Source: Promerops cafer
Taxonomy: Eukaryota > Chordata > Aves > Passeriformes > Nectariniidae
Direction of reading: 5' to 3'
DNA length: 64,000 bases
Assembly (NCBI GenBank): GCA_013398275.1
Contig: VZSE01012476.1
Span: 1,161,341-1,225,340 of the forward strand
Shown: positions 1 through 34,700 of the stretch, piece by piece
Numbering within the stretch: the first letter of the stretch is position 1
Layout: every line of letters begins with the position of its first letter
Translations under genes and position numbers: made by a program
Notes under the pieces: generated by a model
Told to the model about the DNA's origin: nothing
What the model saw: the letters and a program-made list of their open reading frames with translations, nothing else
Databases searched by the model: none

Positions 1-22680
<22,680 letters not shown>

Positions 22681-24490
22681 CATGCCTGCCTGGGGCCTGC
22701 ACTTCCACATCAGAAGTGTGATTCCAGTAAGCACTGCCTCAAAGACTTTGGACTAAAGACCATTGATGATGCTTCTACATAATTGCTCACAATAACCAAT
22801 GGGAAGCTCTTCTCTTTGACTTCTAAAAGTGAAGTGACACATCTACCGAAACAAGAGCAGAAATTTCCCAAGAAGCTTGGCATGAAGCATGTCATTAAAC
22901 AAAATGATCATGTTAAAAGTTACTGATAATAAGCAGAGACACAAACATCCATTTTGCAGTCTGTGTACGAGTAGAAGGGCAAATAACTCTTCTGATACAC
23001 TCCTGTCTGGCCTTCAGGAAAGGCATTGAATAGCTCTCTGAAAATACTCATGTCTCTTAGGGCTTCATTCAATGGTACAATAGTTTAACAGTTACAGTCA
23101 GAAGCAGTACCACAGCTACAGTATCAATTAACACACATTAGGCACATACATTTCTATCTGCTCCAACCAGTTTCATTTTCTACACTTATTATGGGTTTGT
23201 TGAATCTAGAAGTACGTGCATTATGTGCATAGGTGTATATGCACAGTCCTCTGACTGACTAACTATGCTGCATGGAAAAGAGTCAACATAACTTACAGAC
23301 TGGAGTGCTTCAAAACAATCTACATAATGCATGTAAATGCACTTTTGGTCCATACTGACATTTCAGAAATCATAAATTCAAACTGCTGACTTGCTGAGGA
23401 CAAGCTGGTTAGCAAGTGGGCAGTAAAAGTGGGCAGTTACTCCTTGCAAGTTGAGAGCAAAATCTTCTTTTCGTTACTGTTAAAGAAAAAGCAAAACTAA
23501 AACCAGATTGTCCAGGACCATTAAAAGTATACTTTTCCAATAGTGACATCTGTATATCGAATTATATTCCAGCCAGATGAATTCCAGACAACAGTGGTGC
23601 ACATGTGACATAAAGAGTAAAAAGAGTAGATTTCTTTAGAGACACGTGAAATGCGGAGGGGAAAGTGTTTTTAATGCTATACTCTTGTAAGCCTAGACCA
23701 TGAGCACAGAATCCACCAGAGACATTAAACTCATCTGGAAGGTAATGCATTATTGTGAGTTTGTGAAGTACAAAAATTGACCTAATTTGGTTTTCTTTTA
23801 ACTAATATCTGATTTTTACAGTTAAAATTTATCTAAAACTCATTCAGACCACAGGTCAGTGTCTGTTACCAAACCTATTTGCCTAATTTATAGCTAGAAC
23901 AGTGATGGCAGATTTCACCAAGTGCAACCACTAAATTAAGAGATGTGTCAATTACAAAGCCGTACTTCTTAAATTACAAAATGCATGACTGAACAAAATG
24001 CTATTAAAAATATTTACTATTACCCAGAATTTAACAACAAGTATTCCATCACTTAGTGACTAGATCTTATCTATGATAGTATCATAATTGTGCAAAACAT
24101 TTAGCATCACTCTTTAACATCTATATTTAGTATTGTTTCAGCACTTGATTTGTATATCAGGGGAAGTACATACTGCAACATAAAACCTATCCTCTCATTA
24201 ATCTTTTCCCACCATTTCTTTCACATCGTAACACACTCTTCATTAATCTGCATATGCCAAATTTGATAAGATTTTAACTTTTCTTTCAATAATGCAGCAA
24301 GCTGCATTTATTTGAAATTTAACTAGCTGGTTGATGTTGAATTTAGGTGTGAAATTCTTGCTGTCTTGAAATCAATGACAAATTCATACAGATTTCAACA
24401 GGCTTCAATAAGATTTCTAGATCTGCTTACAGCAATCTTCACTGTGATTTTCAAGACCATGAATTTGCAGGTTTTACTATTGCTAGTAGA

Positions 24491-24631
24491 ATAAAAAAAA
24501 AAAAAAAAACGGAAAGGGAAAGAAATAAANNNNNNNNAAACACAAATTTGTAAGTTTTTTTTTTTGCTAAAAAAAAAAAAAAAAAAAAAAAAAAAACGGA
24601 AAGGGAAAGAAATAAAGAAAGAAAAAAAAAG
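24491..24631. repeat. A-rich low-complexity tract, partly duplicated
   Basis: Runs of A up to about 27 bases, plus A/G-rich sequence, surround the gap. The left and right copies share a 21-base non-poly-A motif. Confidence 0.9.
24530..24537. other. Assembly gap of 8 N
   Basis: Eight N bases lie between two A-rich tracts. The same motif ending GGAAAGGGAAAGAAATAAA occurs just before the gap (to 24529) and again at 24598-24616, so the true sequence and length here are uncertain. Confidence 0.99.
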
Positions 24632-25007
24632 CATCAAGATTCAATTTTTCCTGTGCCAGTGTGTAACTACAGTGTTATTCAGTGGACTGCCTCCTATGTT
24701 TTATGTGCCATTTAAAACCACACATCACATATTTGTTAAAAAGAAGATAAAGAAGATATAGGAATCTTTTTCTTTTTATGTTTATTGGGCCATGAAAAGT
24801 TAGGGTTTTGAAACTGATGGTGCCAATGTGAACACAGACTATTTAACATTATTTTATTTAGTATACAGTATTTTTATTGTTATACAAGAGACGTACGGGA
24901 TTGAAAAAGGAATCCTGTAGGTCTTGCCAAAGCTTACTTTCTAATAACTTTGTTTAATGATGTATATATAACTTATTATATTGTAAAATATGAACATAAA
25001 ATATACT

Positions 25008-25013
25008 AATAAA
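25008..25013 (+). promoter_or_regulatory. EDAR: Probable EDAR polyadenylation signal AATAAA
   Basis: A canonical hexamer follows an AT-rich stretch (TATATATAACTTATTATA region). It is the best candidate end for the EDAR transcript. Cleavage would be expected at about 25025-25040. Confidence 0.5.
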
Positions 25014-25039
25014 AGAAAGAAGTCAAACACAGTTGTATT

Positions 25040-28000
25040 AGCCATTTATTTGATTAAATAGCACATTGCCTTATAAATCTGTAATTAAATAGGTTAGTCA
25101 AGGGCTGGCAGGCACATTCCTGTGGTATGGGAGTGTCTTGGTAAGATATATGGAGCAATCTTTGCATTCCTGTAGGACACTGCTTCTCTGCATCACTTAG
25201 GAAACTTGAAGCCATTTTGTCAAGAGAATTTGTATTCAGTATTTCACCTTGAAGGTAATGTGAAAATGCCAAGCTTCTTGCAATTCCTCAGAGAATCTGT
25301 AAGTTTTTATCTGTGTACTGAGAACTCTGCAGACTGTGAGACTGGTGAGTAATGTCACAGTAACAGTACTCTCATTAGCATGTCTTCATTCTGCATTTCT
25401 AAATTAGCAGTACTTCACAACATTACCAGAAATCTTAACTGGAAGCTTTCACTTCATGACAGGATAATTGTGTTCATGGAGTCTTAGGCTGCACAGGTGG
25501 GATCACCAGAAGAACTGCTAGCTTCTATAAAAAAACCAGAGCACCAAGTTGGATTTCCCCCAGACCAAACTACTTACTACCTTGTAAGACTTTCCTCACC
25601 TAATCCCAGCTTCCTAGCCTGACCAATGTTGCCCCAGTTTTTTTCCTTAGAGAAACTTGCTGGACTTTGCAGACTTTCTCTGATTTCAGGTTGCAGTCAG
25701 GGACTGTCCTCTACACAGTGTTTAGTATCTGATCGTCCTGGACTGATGGCATAAATAAAAAGAGGTAAGCTGGGCTGAAAAAGGTAGGTGCCAGCTTTGC
25801 AGTATAAAGCAACAATAGCTGAATGCCTTTGTATTCTATAATATGGGATCATTAATAACACTCACATTATTCATGAACAAAGAATAATGTGCATAAATGC
25901 CCAGCAGTATGGGTTGGAGATGAGCTGAAAAGGCATGCCAGTTCCATTTCTCCCTGTCAAACTCTATGCTTCGTATTAAGGAAGGTGCAATTAAGAGAAA
26001 AATTCTTACTGTTGCAGGTGAAAATCATGACCCAGAGGTAGAACAATGATTACTGTATGCAGAAGTCACTCTGAGCAAGCAAGCTCTATACTTGCCTTGA
26101 TAATGAAAAGAAAATTGAGCCCATGCCCTCATTATGTATGGGATAGGCTTCCTAGTGCACATTTCACTAAATATATTAATATAAACAGGGCAAGAATGGA
26201 CTGTCTCAGGTATATCTAGTTCTAGATGCATAATATTGCATATATATTCTATCCCCACATCCAAACAAGCTCTTTTGATTATTTATTGTGATATGATTTA
26301 TAATGCCTAGCACCTGCTACCTCAGGCATTAATTTATCACTATCAACTACTCTTCAAGGACAGAAAAATGTTGATTCCTTTTAGCCACTGTTCTGTGAAA
26401 CTAGATTGTCTGAATACTTAGGGAAGAATGGTAAGAAGCCTTTATATGCACTGTTGCAGAAGGCATCAGTGATTAGGTGTTACAACAGGGTACACACAAG
26501 CATCTCATTTATCCATCTGCTTTAATTAAAAAAGAGATTTTTTAAAAATAATTAGTCTGCTATAAAAACAAGCTTGTATTAGGATTCAAGTTAGTATAGC
26601 AAGACAATTCAGGAATTATTTCCCAATTTAATCTACCACATAGAAGTAAACAAAAAATCAGGAGGAGGTAGTGCTGAAGACTGATTAGTAAAAAGACAAC
26701 TGAATCAGGAAGGAAACAGAGTTCAGCATCTGCTTCTGAAATTTGGCCTTGGTGTGCAAGACTGCTGTGAAAAAAAAATCCTCCTCACACTTCCTCACAT
26801 TTCAGTGGGAAGGAGGACAAATCAGACATCCAACTGCTACTTTATGGCTTTGAAGGATCATGAACTGAGAAATTAAGTTTAATTGCATTTCTTATATAAA
26901 TAACTCTTGAATCCACACACTAGAATATTGCTTCTTCCGAGGCAAAAAACCAGTCTGGCAACACTAGTTATCTCCAACCTTCTTCAAACCCCTACTACTT
27001 TTCCAAAAAGCTGATGTGTGGGTGGGATATTATGCTCCTGTTTGAAACTCTACCATATGATACTTTTTTCCCCCCTGAGGCTGGATAGATTATTTTTACT
27101 TATTTTTCTCCATAATTAACTGTACTAAGGATGCCATTTTATGGACCTGAAGATGATCTTAAAGTAAACCTGTTAGCAGGAATGTTTTTTGTGCTGACCT
27201 TTCAACTATTATTAGTAGTATCCTGGCCACTGAATTTGCAGCTCTACCTTGGGTACATCTATCAGAGCAATTCCTTACCATTAAGCTGCAGTGATCAGAG
27301 AGACATGTTATATTCAGGGAAATATTCCTTGGGTCCAGTCTAAATATGTTTGAGTAATGGACACAAAGAGAACTGGTTTCTGGGAAAAAAATATATATGG
27401 CTTCTCAGATCTCTTTTCCTCAGTTAATTCTCTCAGTGCCACTTTAGAGCCCAGAATGTCTTGTTACATCTTATTAAATTTCAGCTCAGGGCGATTCAAA
27501 AAAAAGTACCTACAAGCAAGTAAACAGAAAGTGGTTTTGTTCAAAGTTATCTCTTCTAGTAGTAATAAGGTAGTTATAGATAAATTTGCTTTCAAACTTA
27601 TGTAAAAAACAAAAGTCTAATAAACAAGGATATACCTAAGCATAGTCAGAAGATGGCATTCAAGGGTTTCATCAGCCCAAAAGACAAGCTGGATAGCAGT
27701 GGTTTTGACACAACGTACTAGAAGAGTCAGTGTAACACATAAAGGTGCCTCTGCCCATCACAGTGTTCTTCAGGGGTGTGTAAAAGGCAGGATCTCAATC
27801 CTGCAGGGCACTATTACTTTTACAAAAATTTCCGTGAGTTTTAAAAACATGTGAGCATTACATCATTCAGAGGAACACAAGGGGTCACTGCTCTGCCACT
27901 GTAGTCCCTTTTACCATTTGGAAAGTGGAAGATTACCAAATTGTTTCATAGATCAAAGTTTCCAGCTTTCTGTACTACATTTAAATACATTATCCCGAAG

Positions 28001-31000
28001 ATAAATGCTTTTTATCAGATCATCAATCTCCAAAGCCATATAAGTTTTAGGTGAAAAATTCAGTATATAATTAAAGGATCCAGTGTAACAGCTCTGAATT
28101 ATGAGCTCTACTTACAGCTCCTTTTAGATCTGGTCTGGTAAGTTAAATCATATATTTTAGACATCGATGCTGATCATGAATAGAAGTTCTTCAAAATATG
28201 TTGCCTTCAGCATACCTTCACCTTCCAGGTAAATTTATCTGCTACAAGAAATCTTTCCCTATTATATGTATCAAATTCAGCTATATAACATTAGAAAGAG
28301 ATGCAAGCCAGTCATGCTCAGGAGAACAGGAAAATAACTGTGAAATCCCACTTTCAGACCTTTTATCAGCTGGTGAAAGTCACAAATATGAAGAATCAGA
28401 GCACAACTGTGTGGGTTGGGTAATGTTAGCCTACTTTATTTAGCTGTGCCAAGCTTCTGCAAATACAACTGTCCAGTGCCCAGGGAACAATCTTTCTTAC
28501 AGATTTGCTAAATCTAGATTTTGTAGATGAGGTCTGAAAAATTTATCAATAGGAAACCTTTTATAAACAACAAGGGTGATTACAATTCTACAGCAGACGG
28601 GCTTGTAAGAAAAAAAAATATTTTTCATCATATTTGGTAGTCTTTTCTGGTATGAAAACTGTCCAACATTAAGGGATACAATACTCTTGTTGACTTTCTC
28701 AACAAGAGGACTCTCACAGCTGTTCAAGAAAACCAGCAAGACAAAATTGTGTATTCATTCTTTATCTTTCCTTGAAGTAGTAGGTTGTGACTGCAAGAAA
28801 TTTTCTTTGTTTCATGCTAGTGATGGTAGCTGATCACTGCTGCAGACCTACACACAAGCAAGACAAGGCAGACTGTAGCCAGTTTGAAGCTCTGTGTTCT
28901 GACTGATCAGCTTGCAGAAAGTGTGAGTGTCCCTGCCTTTCTTTTAAGGGCAAGTGGTCATCATGTCTCTTGCTTCCCCTCAAATTCTCTCAGAAAAAAA
29001 TGGTAGAAAAATTAAGTTCTCTGGATGGATATTAATTCGCTTCTTGACAGAGGTGTTTGGCATATTTAAAATAGCATATTCCTCTGCAGAAAACCAGAAA
29101 ACTGAGGTCATATACACCATGTTTCCTTAGGGAATAGGGAGCTGCAGGAAATAGCTAGGGGTACAGTTAACTTTTTCAAATGTCTCTTCTTGTAGACAGT
29201 TTTCTGGAAGAAAGGTAAAGTAGAAGAAATTTAGATACTCATAGTATCTAAATGGCACAAAAGCAGAAAAACCCCAGAAAATTCTGGATTCCATCTGCGA
29301 GGGAAAGACAATACAAAGAGATGCCCAAAGTGTGGCAAACTTGACAGAAATCTATCATTTCCAAAAGCCAAAACAACTCCACAAATGACAGCAGGGAATG
29401 CAACTGGCTTCCTCTATTCCCCTTCCCCACAGAGACTGCCAGGGCCACTCAGGGGAATGATAACAGGATGGGGATGTTTGAACAAGGCCAGGACAAGGGC
29501 TGCTGTGGACGACTGGGGTGGGCTGGCTCAAAAGGCAGATGTTCAAGGCATGGACGCCTCTCACTAGACCAAGTCTCTCAATGCCCCATCTCACTTGGCC
29601 TTGAAAAATTTATGTAAGATCAAAATGATTAGTCTAATCCTTAGGTCATCAATAAAATGCATTAATATTTAACAGATTGGAAACCCTCTTATTTTGCATA
29701 TTAACAGAAACCTAACATTTAGATCATAAAAACTTGAAATTAACTGTGATTCAATTTTCTAGAGTGTAAACAATACTGTATGTAAACCACAAGGGACCAA
29801 TATTAAAAGCTACACTGTAGTCTATGTGTCTCTTTTAAATGCATTACCTTTGCCATTATTAGATGACCACATTGTGTTAAATTGGGATCCCAAGGAAGAT
29901 TGGTAGATTAAACTACAGCAATGAAGGCTGAAAACTAAGAGCACAATCAACGTTCTTGTGGAGATAAGAAAGCTAGCAACTTCTACAGGTTTTTTTGGTT
30001 ATTGATTTTGTACTATTTTTAAATGGTAGTAGATGGAGAAGCACATGAGGACTGGGAATATTCTTCCTAAATAATAGGATTTTGTCTCCAGCCAAAGGTT
30101 TATGCAAGCTTTTGCACTGCTGGTAAATTTGACAGAAACCCAAAACTACTGATGAAGAAATACTTATTTCAAAATGTAATTGATTGTCATAAAATTCTTT
30201 TAGCTGTGATTAGTGTTATTTAAAAATTACCTAGAATTGGTTTCCTGCCCAGAGAGTGCACAGTACTTGCTCTCTCTTCCAGATATACTTGGTGCCAAAT
30301 CTGGTGTAGACTCCTTTTATAGAAAAGCTTGTTAGAAATGTTAAGTCAAATTACTAGAAAAATATTTGCAGTTAGAATTCAAAGACCAGTTCAAAGACTT
30401 CTAGTAAAAAACAACAAAAACAAACAAAACAACAAAACAAACAAACAAGCTAAAAACGCAAAGAAAACCAACAACAAAAAAAAACCACCCAAAAAACCCC
30501 CAACCAACCAACCAACCAAAACCCCAGCAAACCAAAAACAAACAAAAGAAGGCAAAAAAAGAGACATAAAAACTCTCTTAAGTTTTATACTGATGTCAGT
30601 GTTAGTCAAAGACTGAAATACAGCAGATCTTTAAGCTTTAACTGCATTTCCAATTTTACAAATATAGATTCTCAGTAGTTACAGCACAAATCAGCAATGG
30701 AACACTGATTTCAATTTTTAGAAGTATCCTACTTCCAATTTGTAAGAACTTTTAAACACTGAACTGTGGCAGACAAAAAATATATTCATACTCAGAAAAG
30801 AAACGTGGCTATTGTGAAGATTGTATTGCAAATTAAAACAAAATACAGCAGAAGCAATGAAATACAATAATTTTATGTTACAGATTACTCTTGCCAGACA
30901 TTTTAAGAAATGCTTTTATTTACATTTGCAAAGATACTACCATTGAAAGTTGCACTATACAAAGCAGGATAAAATACTAAATGTTACTTAAATACAGGAA

Positions 31001-31350
31001 AAGATCAAACAAACTAAGAAAATTCTGAAATCAACAAAATTTCTTATTCAATACATCTAGTTATGTTAAATTAAAACCTGGTTTAAATCATTAAAACTGC
31101 AAGATTATCAAAAGATAATCTTCTAAGATACCTGCCTTCTACTTATCAACCATAAAGTAAACTAAAGAATTTATAAAACTCTCTGAAGAGTCAAAAGTAA
31201 CTAAGATTGATACCTGTAAGGAAGGACTGGTATTTCTGATCTGCTTACTCTAAGGATTCAATTGCTTACATTGCATGAGTCATTCACAACATCAGCATTA
31301 TTTCACTTCTTTAGAAAATATTGAAGAAAGCTACCTAGCATATTACAAAG
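25040..31350. other. Intergenic region between the converging 3' ends of EDAR and CCDC138
   Basis: About 6 kb of AT-rich sequence without a recognisable coding exon, tRNA or named repeat, except the A/C-rich tract near 30.5 kb. Small open frames (up to ~95 codons) match nothing I know. A non-coding transcript cannot be excluded. Confidence 0.65.
30405..30568. repeat. A/C-rich low-complexity tract
   Basis: Irregular AAAC, AACA and CCAA units (AACAAAACAAACAAACAAG, CCAACCAACCAACCAA) almost free of T and G. The long open frame through it is only a product of this composition. Confidence 0.9.
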
Positions 31351-31353
31351 TTT

Positions 31354-31359
31354 TTTATT
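31354..31359 (-). promoter_or_regulatory. CCDC138: Candidate CCDC138 polyadenylation signal
   Basis: TTTATT on + is AATAAA on -, 182 bases past the stop codon. It is the nearest canonical hexamer; another lies near 30916. Which is used cannot be decided from sequence. Confidence 0.35.
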
Positions 31360-31540
31360 TTCCTTTTTATGAATGAGTGAAATATAAGAGAGAATCCACA
31401 CGATACACAGCGGATTTCACAGTACTGAGGTGCTGCTTAATATATTTATACAAATCAGTAAAAAAAACAACTCCAAATTTCAAGTACCATAGGCAATTGG
31501 TATAGATTATACAGAACAATAATTAGATTGAAATCTAGTG

Positions 31541-31712
31541 CTAGTGACTTGTGCTTAAACTGGAGTCAAGAGAGTTACTCCTCAAGAATTCCAAATTCAG
31601 CAGAATTGAATTGAGGTTTATACAGAGGAAGGTGTGTCCTGGATCTATAGTTCTACGTAGTTCTTGGAACATTCGATGAAGACCAAACAATTCAAACATC
31701 TTCTTATTGCTT
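31541..31712 (-). CDS. CCDC138: CCDC138 terminal coding exon
   Basis: The acceptor is TCTTTTGCAG and the stop is TAG at 31541-31543. It encodes SNKKMFELFGLHRMFQELRR, then TIDPGHTFLCINLNSILLNL and a short divergent tail ending STSH. Confidence 0.96.
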
Positions 31713-34700
31713 CTGCAAAAGATTTTCAATAAAATAACTGTCAATTGAGAATTGAGAGGTTTCATTTTGACTAAAGATGCTATAGAAAAAATATTTTTAA
31801 TTGAGTAAAATGTGCATTATTTTGAGTATTTAATAGAATTCTTCTATGTATGTTTTTAAGCATAAGGTTATCAATGCATGGTGAGAAAAATTTGGCAAAA
31901 ATTAACAAAACTTATCAGTTTTCTTGAGTAAGTGATATATACACATAGCATAATGAACACTCAAGGAAAGGCTGCAACAGGGCTTTTCACTCATGTGAAA
32001 TAAGATTGCAGAGACAATAAATAAAAAAAAAGTAGGATTTATGAGCCAATTTTACTCTGACTAGTAAATGCCAGTTATAATTTATATTAGATTATTTTAC
32101 AGGAAAACTCTTTTTCCTAGAGTTCAATTTTATTCCTTACAATAAATGAAAACCTCAGTTCTGTCAACAGCTCTAAGTCCAATGTAAAAATTACTCAGTT
32201 TAGGTATCCCCTTACATAAATGAAATAACCCCACTGAGCAACGTGCCAGTGAAGCTCAGCAGCACATTACTATCGATATGATGACCTTTGTTACAATAAA
32301 CCAATAATCAGTAAGCCATGGGAACACAGTTTAAAGAGCTGAATATTCCCAAAAGGGCTTAATTGGCTCAAAATCTTAAATTTATTTTTTGAAGGCAATG
32401 AAAACTGACGAAGCTTGAATGCGAGTCAAAGATAAGACCAAATTTTCAAAGGAGCTTACTACTAAGTATCTGAGTAAAACTGAAAGTCTAAGATTCTCTT
32501 CTAAGAATTCTAAGCATTTTTGTCACCTGCAGACATAAGGAATAATTCCTCTTTAAGTCTACATTGTGACGCTTTTTCCTAGTTTGTACTCTGCACATTG
32601 AACTAGATTTATGCATTAATTGAGAGGCTTGTCTTAAACCTCTATGACAGAAACAGTTTAAATTTAACTGCTAACATTAAAAGTCCAGCATTGTATGGTG
32701 GAGGGAATAAACAGAAAAACAAAGATGAGTTTTTGGAAAAGAAAAAAGATAAAGGACACCAAGTTCATTGACCTAATAACGGCTAACAGAATAATGGTAA
32801 TAAAGGATTACTTTATTCTGGAGAGTTTTTGCAGTATAACACAGAGCTTTTCCAAAACTGCAATATCTAGCTTAGAACTTCGAAGCAATACAGAGCAAGT
32901 CTGGAAGAAGGATTCATTACTGCAGGCTTCCAGGAAAGGCTGTAAGGAACCTGGAAAAGAAAATAATTTAAAAACTGTATCACAGAGTTCAGTGCAGAGA
33001 AAAGTATAACTGCAATTTTTACCTTTAGAAGGCCTTAAATGCTTCGTGTTGAGCAATAATTACAACAACCAAATATTTTAGTTTCTGTTCAACATGTAAT
33101 GCAAAACTCAGGTAAAAATAGAAGCTGAAAAAATGCAGGGTCCTAAGAGTTCTGACACTACTGATCCTTGGATTAAAACAGTGTCTATTCTCTTGAGAAC
33201 AAAGGAAAACAGGAAACAGAACCATTTTAAACTCAAGTTACATTGAAAATGTTTATGCAATGTTAATTTATCATGGTTCTTTCCTTTAGACCATGGGAAG
33301 GGAACATTAAGCTGAGCAAAAAGACTCAGAAAGAAATATTTTAAAGTGCTGCAGATCACAAGGACAGGGATAGTACATGTAAGAGACATTGTGTGAGACC
33401 TGAGAGTCTTTCATTATCAGCATACTGTCCCTGTACTCAGTTTCAAAAGAGGAAACACAGTAATTAACAGATAAAATTAAGATCTGTACAACAATTAAAT
33501 ATAAAAACCCCTCCCTTAAAATAGTGGATGAGTTTTTATGTCACACTGAAAAGCATTTCCCTCTACTCTGTTTCCCAAAATCTAGTAACTTCAAAATAAG
33601 GTTAAATCTGTTCCCTGGTTATCTCATTCTTGGTTCTCATATTACAGATTAATTTATAGCAAAAATGTAAAGAAAAGAAGTAACAATTTTTTTTTCATTT
33701 CATACACCACAGGGCATTTGCATTTTCAGAATACACATGCAAGGAAAATATTTTAATTGCATAATGTTAAAATATTTAATGTGTTCCACTTAATAAGAAA
33801 CTGCAAGATGCAAATTACAGCATAAACCAACAAACAAGACATTAAGAAAAATTCATATCCTGAATACTGTAATTTATAAATAGGATATCAAGATGTTTTT
33901 ATCAGTACAAAGAGGGCTGGATGTACGTTTTGGACAAAACTTTCCCTTTCTTCATCCAAGGACATACAACTTATTAAATGTAACAAGTAGCCTTGGAGTG
34001 AATTCAAGGTTTTAATTTATTTCAGAAGGTTTACTGATAAAAAATCTGAAGAAATGCTACAGAAAACTGTTTGAAATAAGGCTTAAAAAAGAAATCAACT
34101 TGGCATATAAAGTCAGCCCAAGAGCCTGGATAACTAATTTTCTGAGATGGGCATTTATACTGAATATTCAGTAAGGACCCAGTTATTCCTATTCCAACAA
34201 ATGACCAAGTGCCACCTCCCTGATAGACAGGGAACTCACGAGACTTGTGGGCTTTTGCTGGTTTATACCCTCCAATGAAGAGCCTGAGAAACAGCAAATG
34301 CCTTTATCACAGATCAGAGAAACTATGGCTACACGTAATCTTTCCTCTCTTTTCAGCAGAGGTGTTTTTGCTCCTTTGATTTAAAATGCTGGATTCAACA
34401 GATGGGATCCACAACATACATAATAGAATGTCTGGACGGAAATCATATAGATGCAGGATAATAACAGAGTTTGGTAGCAAGAGGCCAACCTTGCACCAAT
34501 AAAAAAGCAACAACAACTGACGATCTATGAAGTTTGGAAAAGGCAGGCAGATGTTTTGTGGTTTGCATAGCTGAAGTATGCTCTGTTCTTTACCCAAAGC
34601 AATGCAAAACAACAATTATTCAAAGAGATACGCATTATCAAGGCAATAAATCACTATAAATTAATCTGCTTTTCTGTTTACATCTACTTCTGTGTTTCCT

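Larger units (their letters stand above)
22681..25035 (+). other. EDAR: EDAR 3' untranslated region (inferred)
   Basis: This is continuous non-coding sequence after the stop codon. No splice-like break or other gene start is visible before the AATAAA at 25008. The length (~2.3 kb) is similar to what I recall for the mammalian transcript. It contains A-rich tracts and an assembly gap at 24530-24537. An ATTAAA near 22894 could give a shorter form. Confidence 0.6.

Noticed and set aside
24395..24637. Phe-rich open frame crossing the N gap
   Set aside because: It is poly-A read in reverse across an assembly gap.
30329..30616. 95-codon Lys/Asn-rich open frame
   Set aside because: It is the translation of an A/C-rich low-complexity tract.
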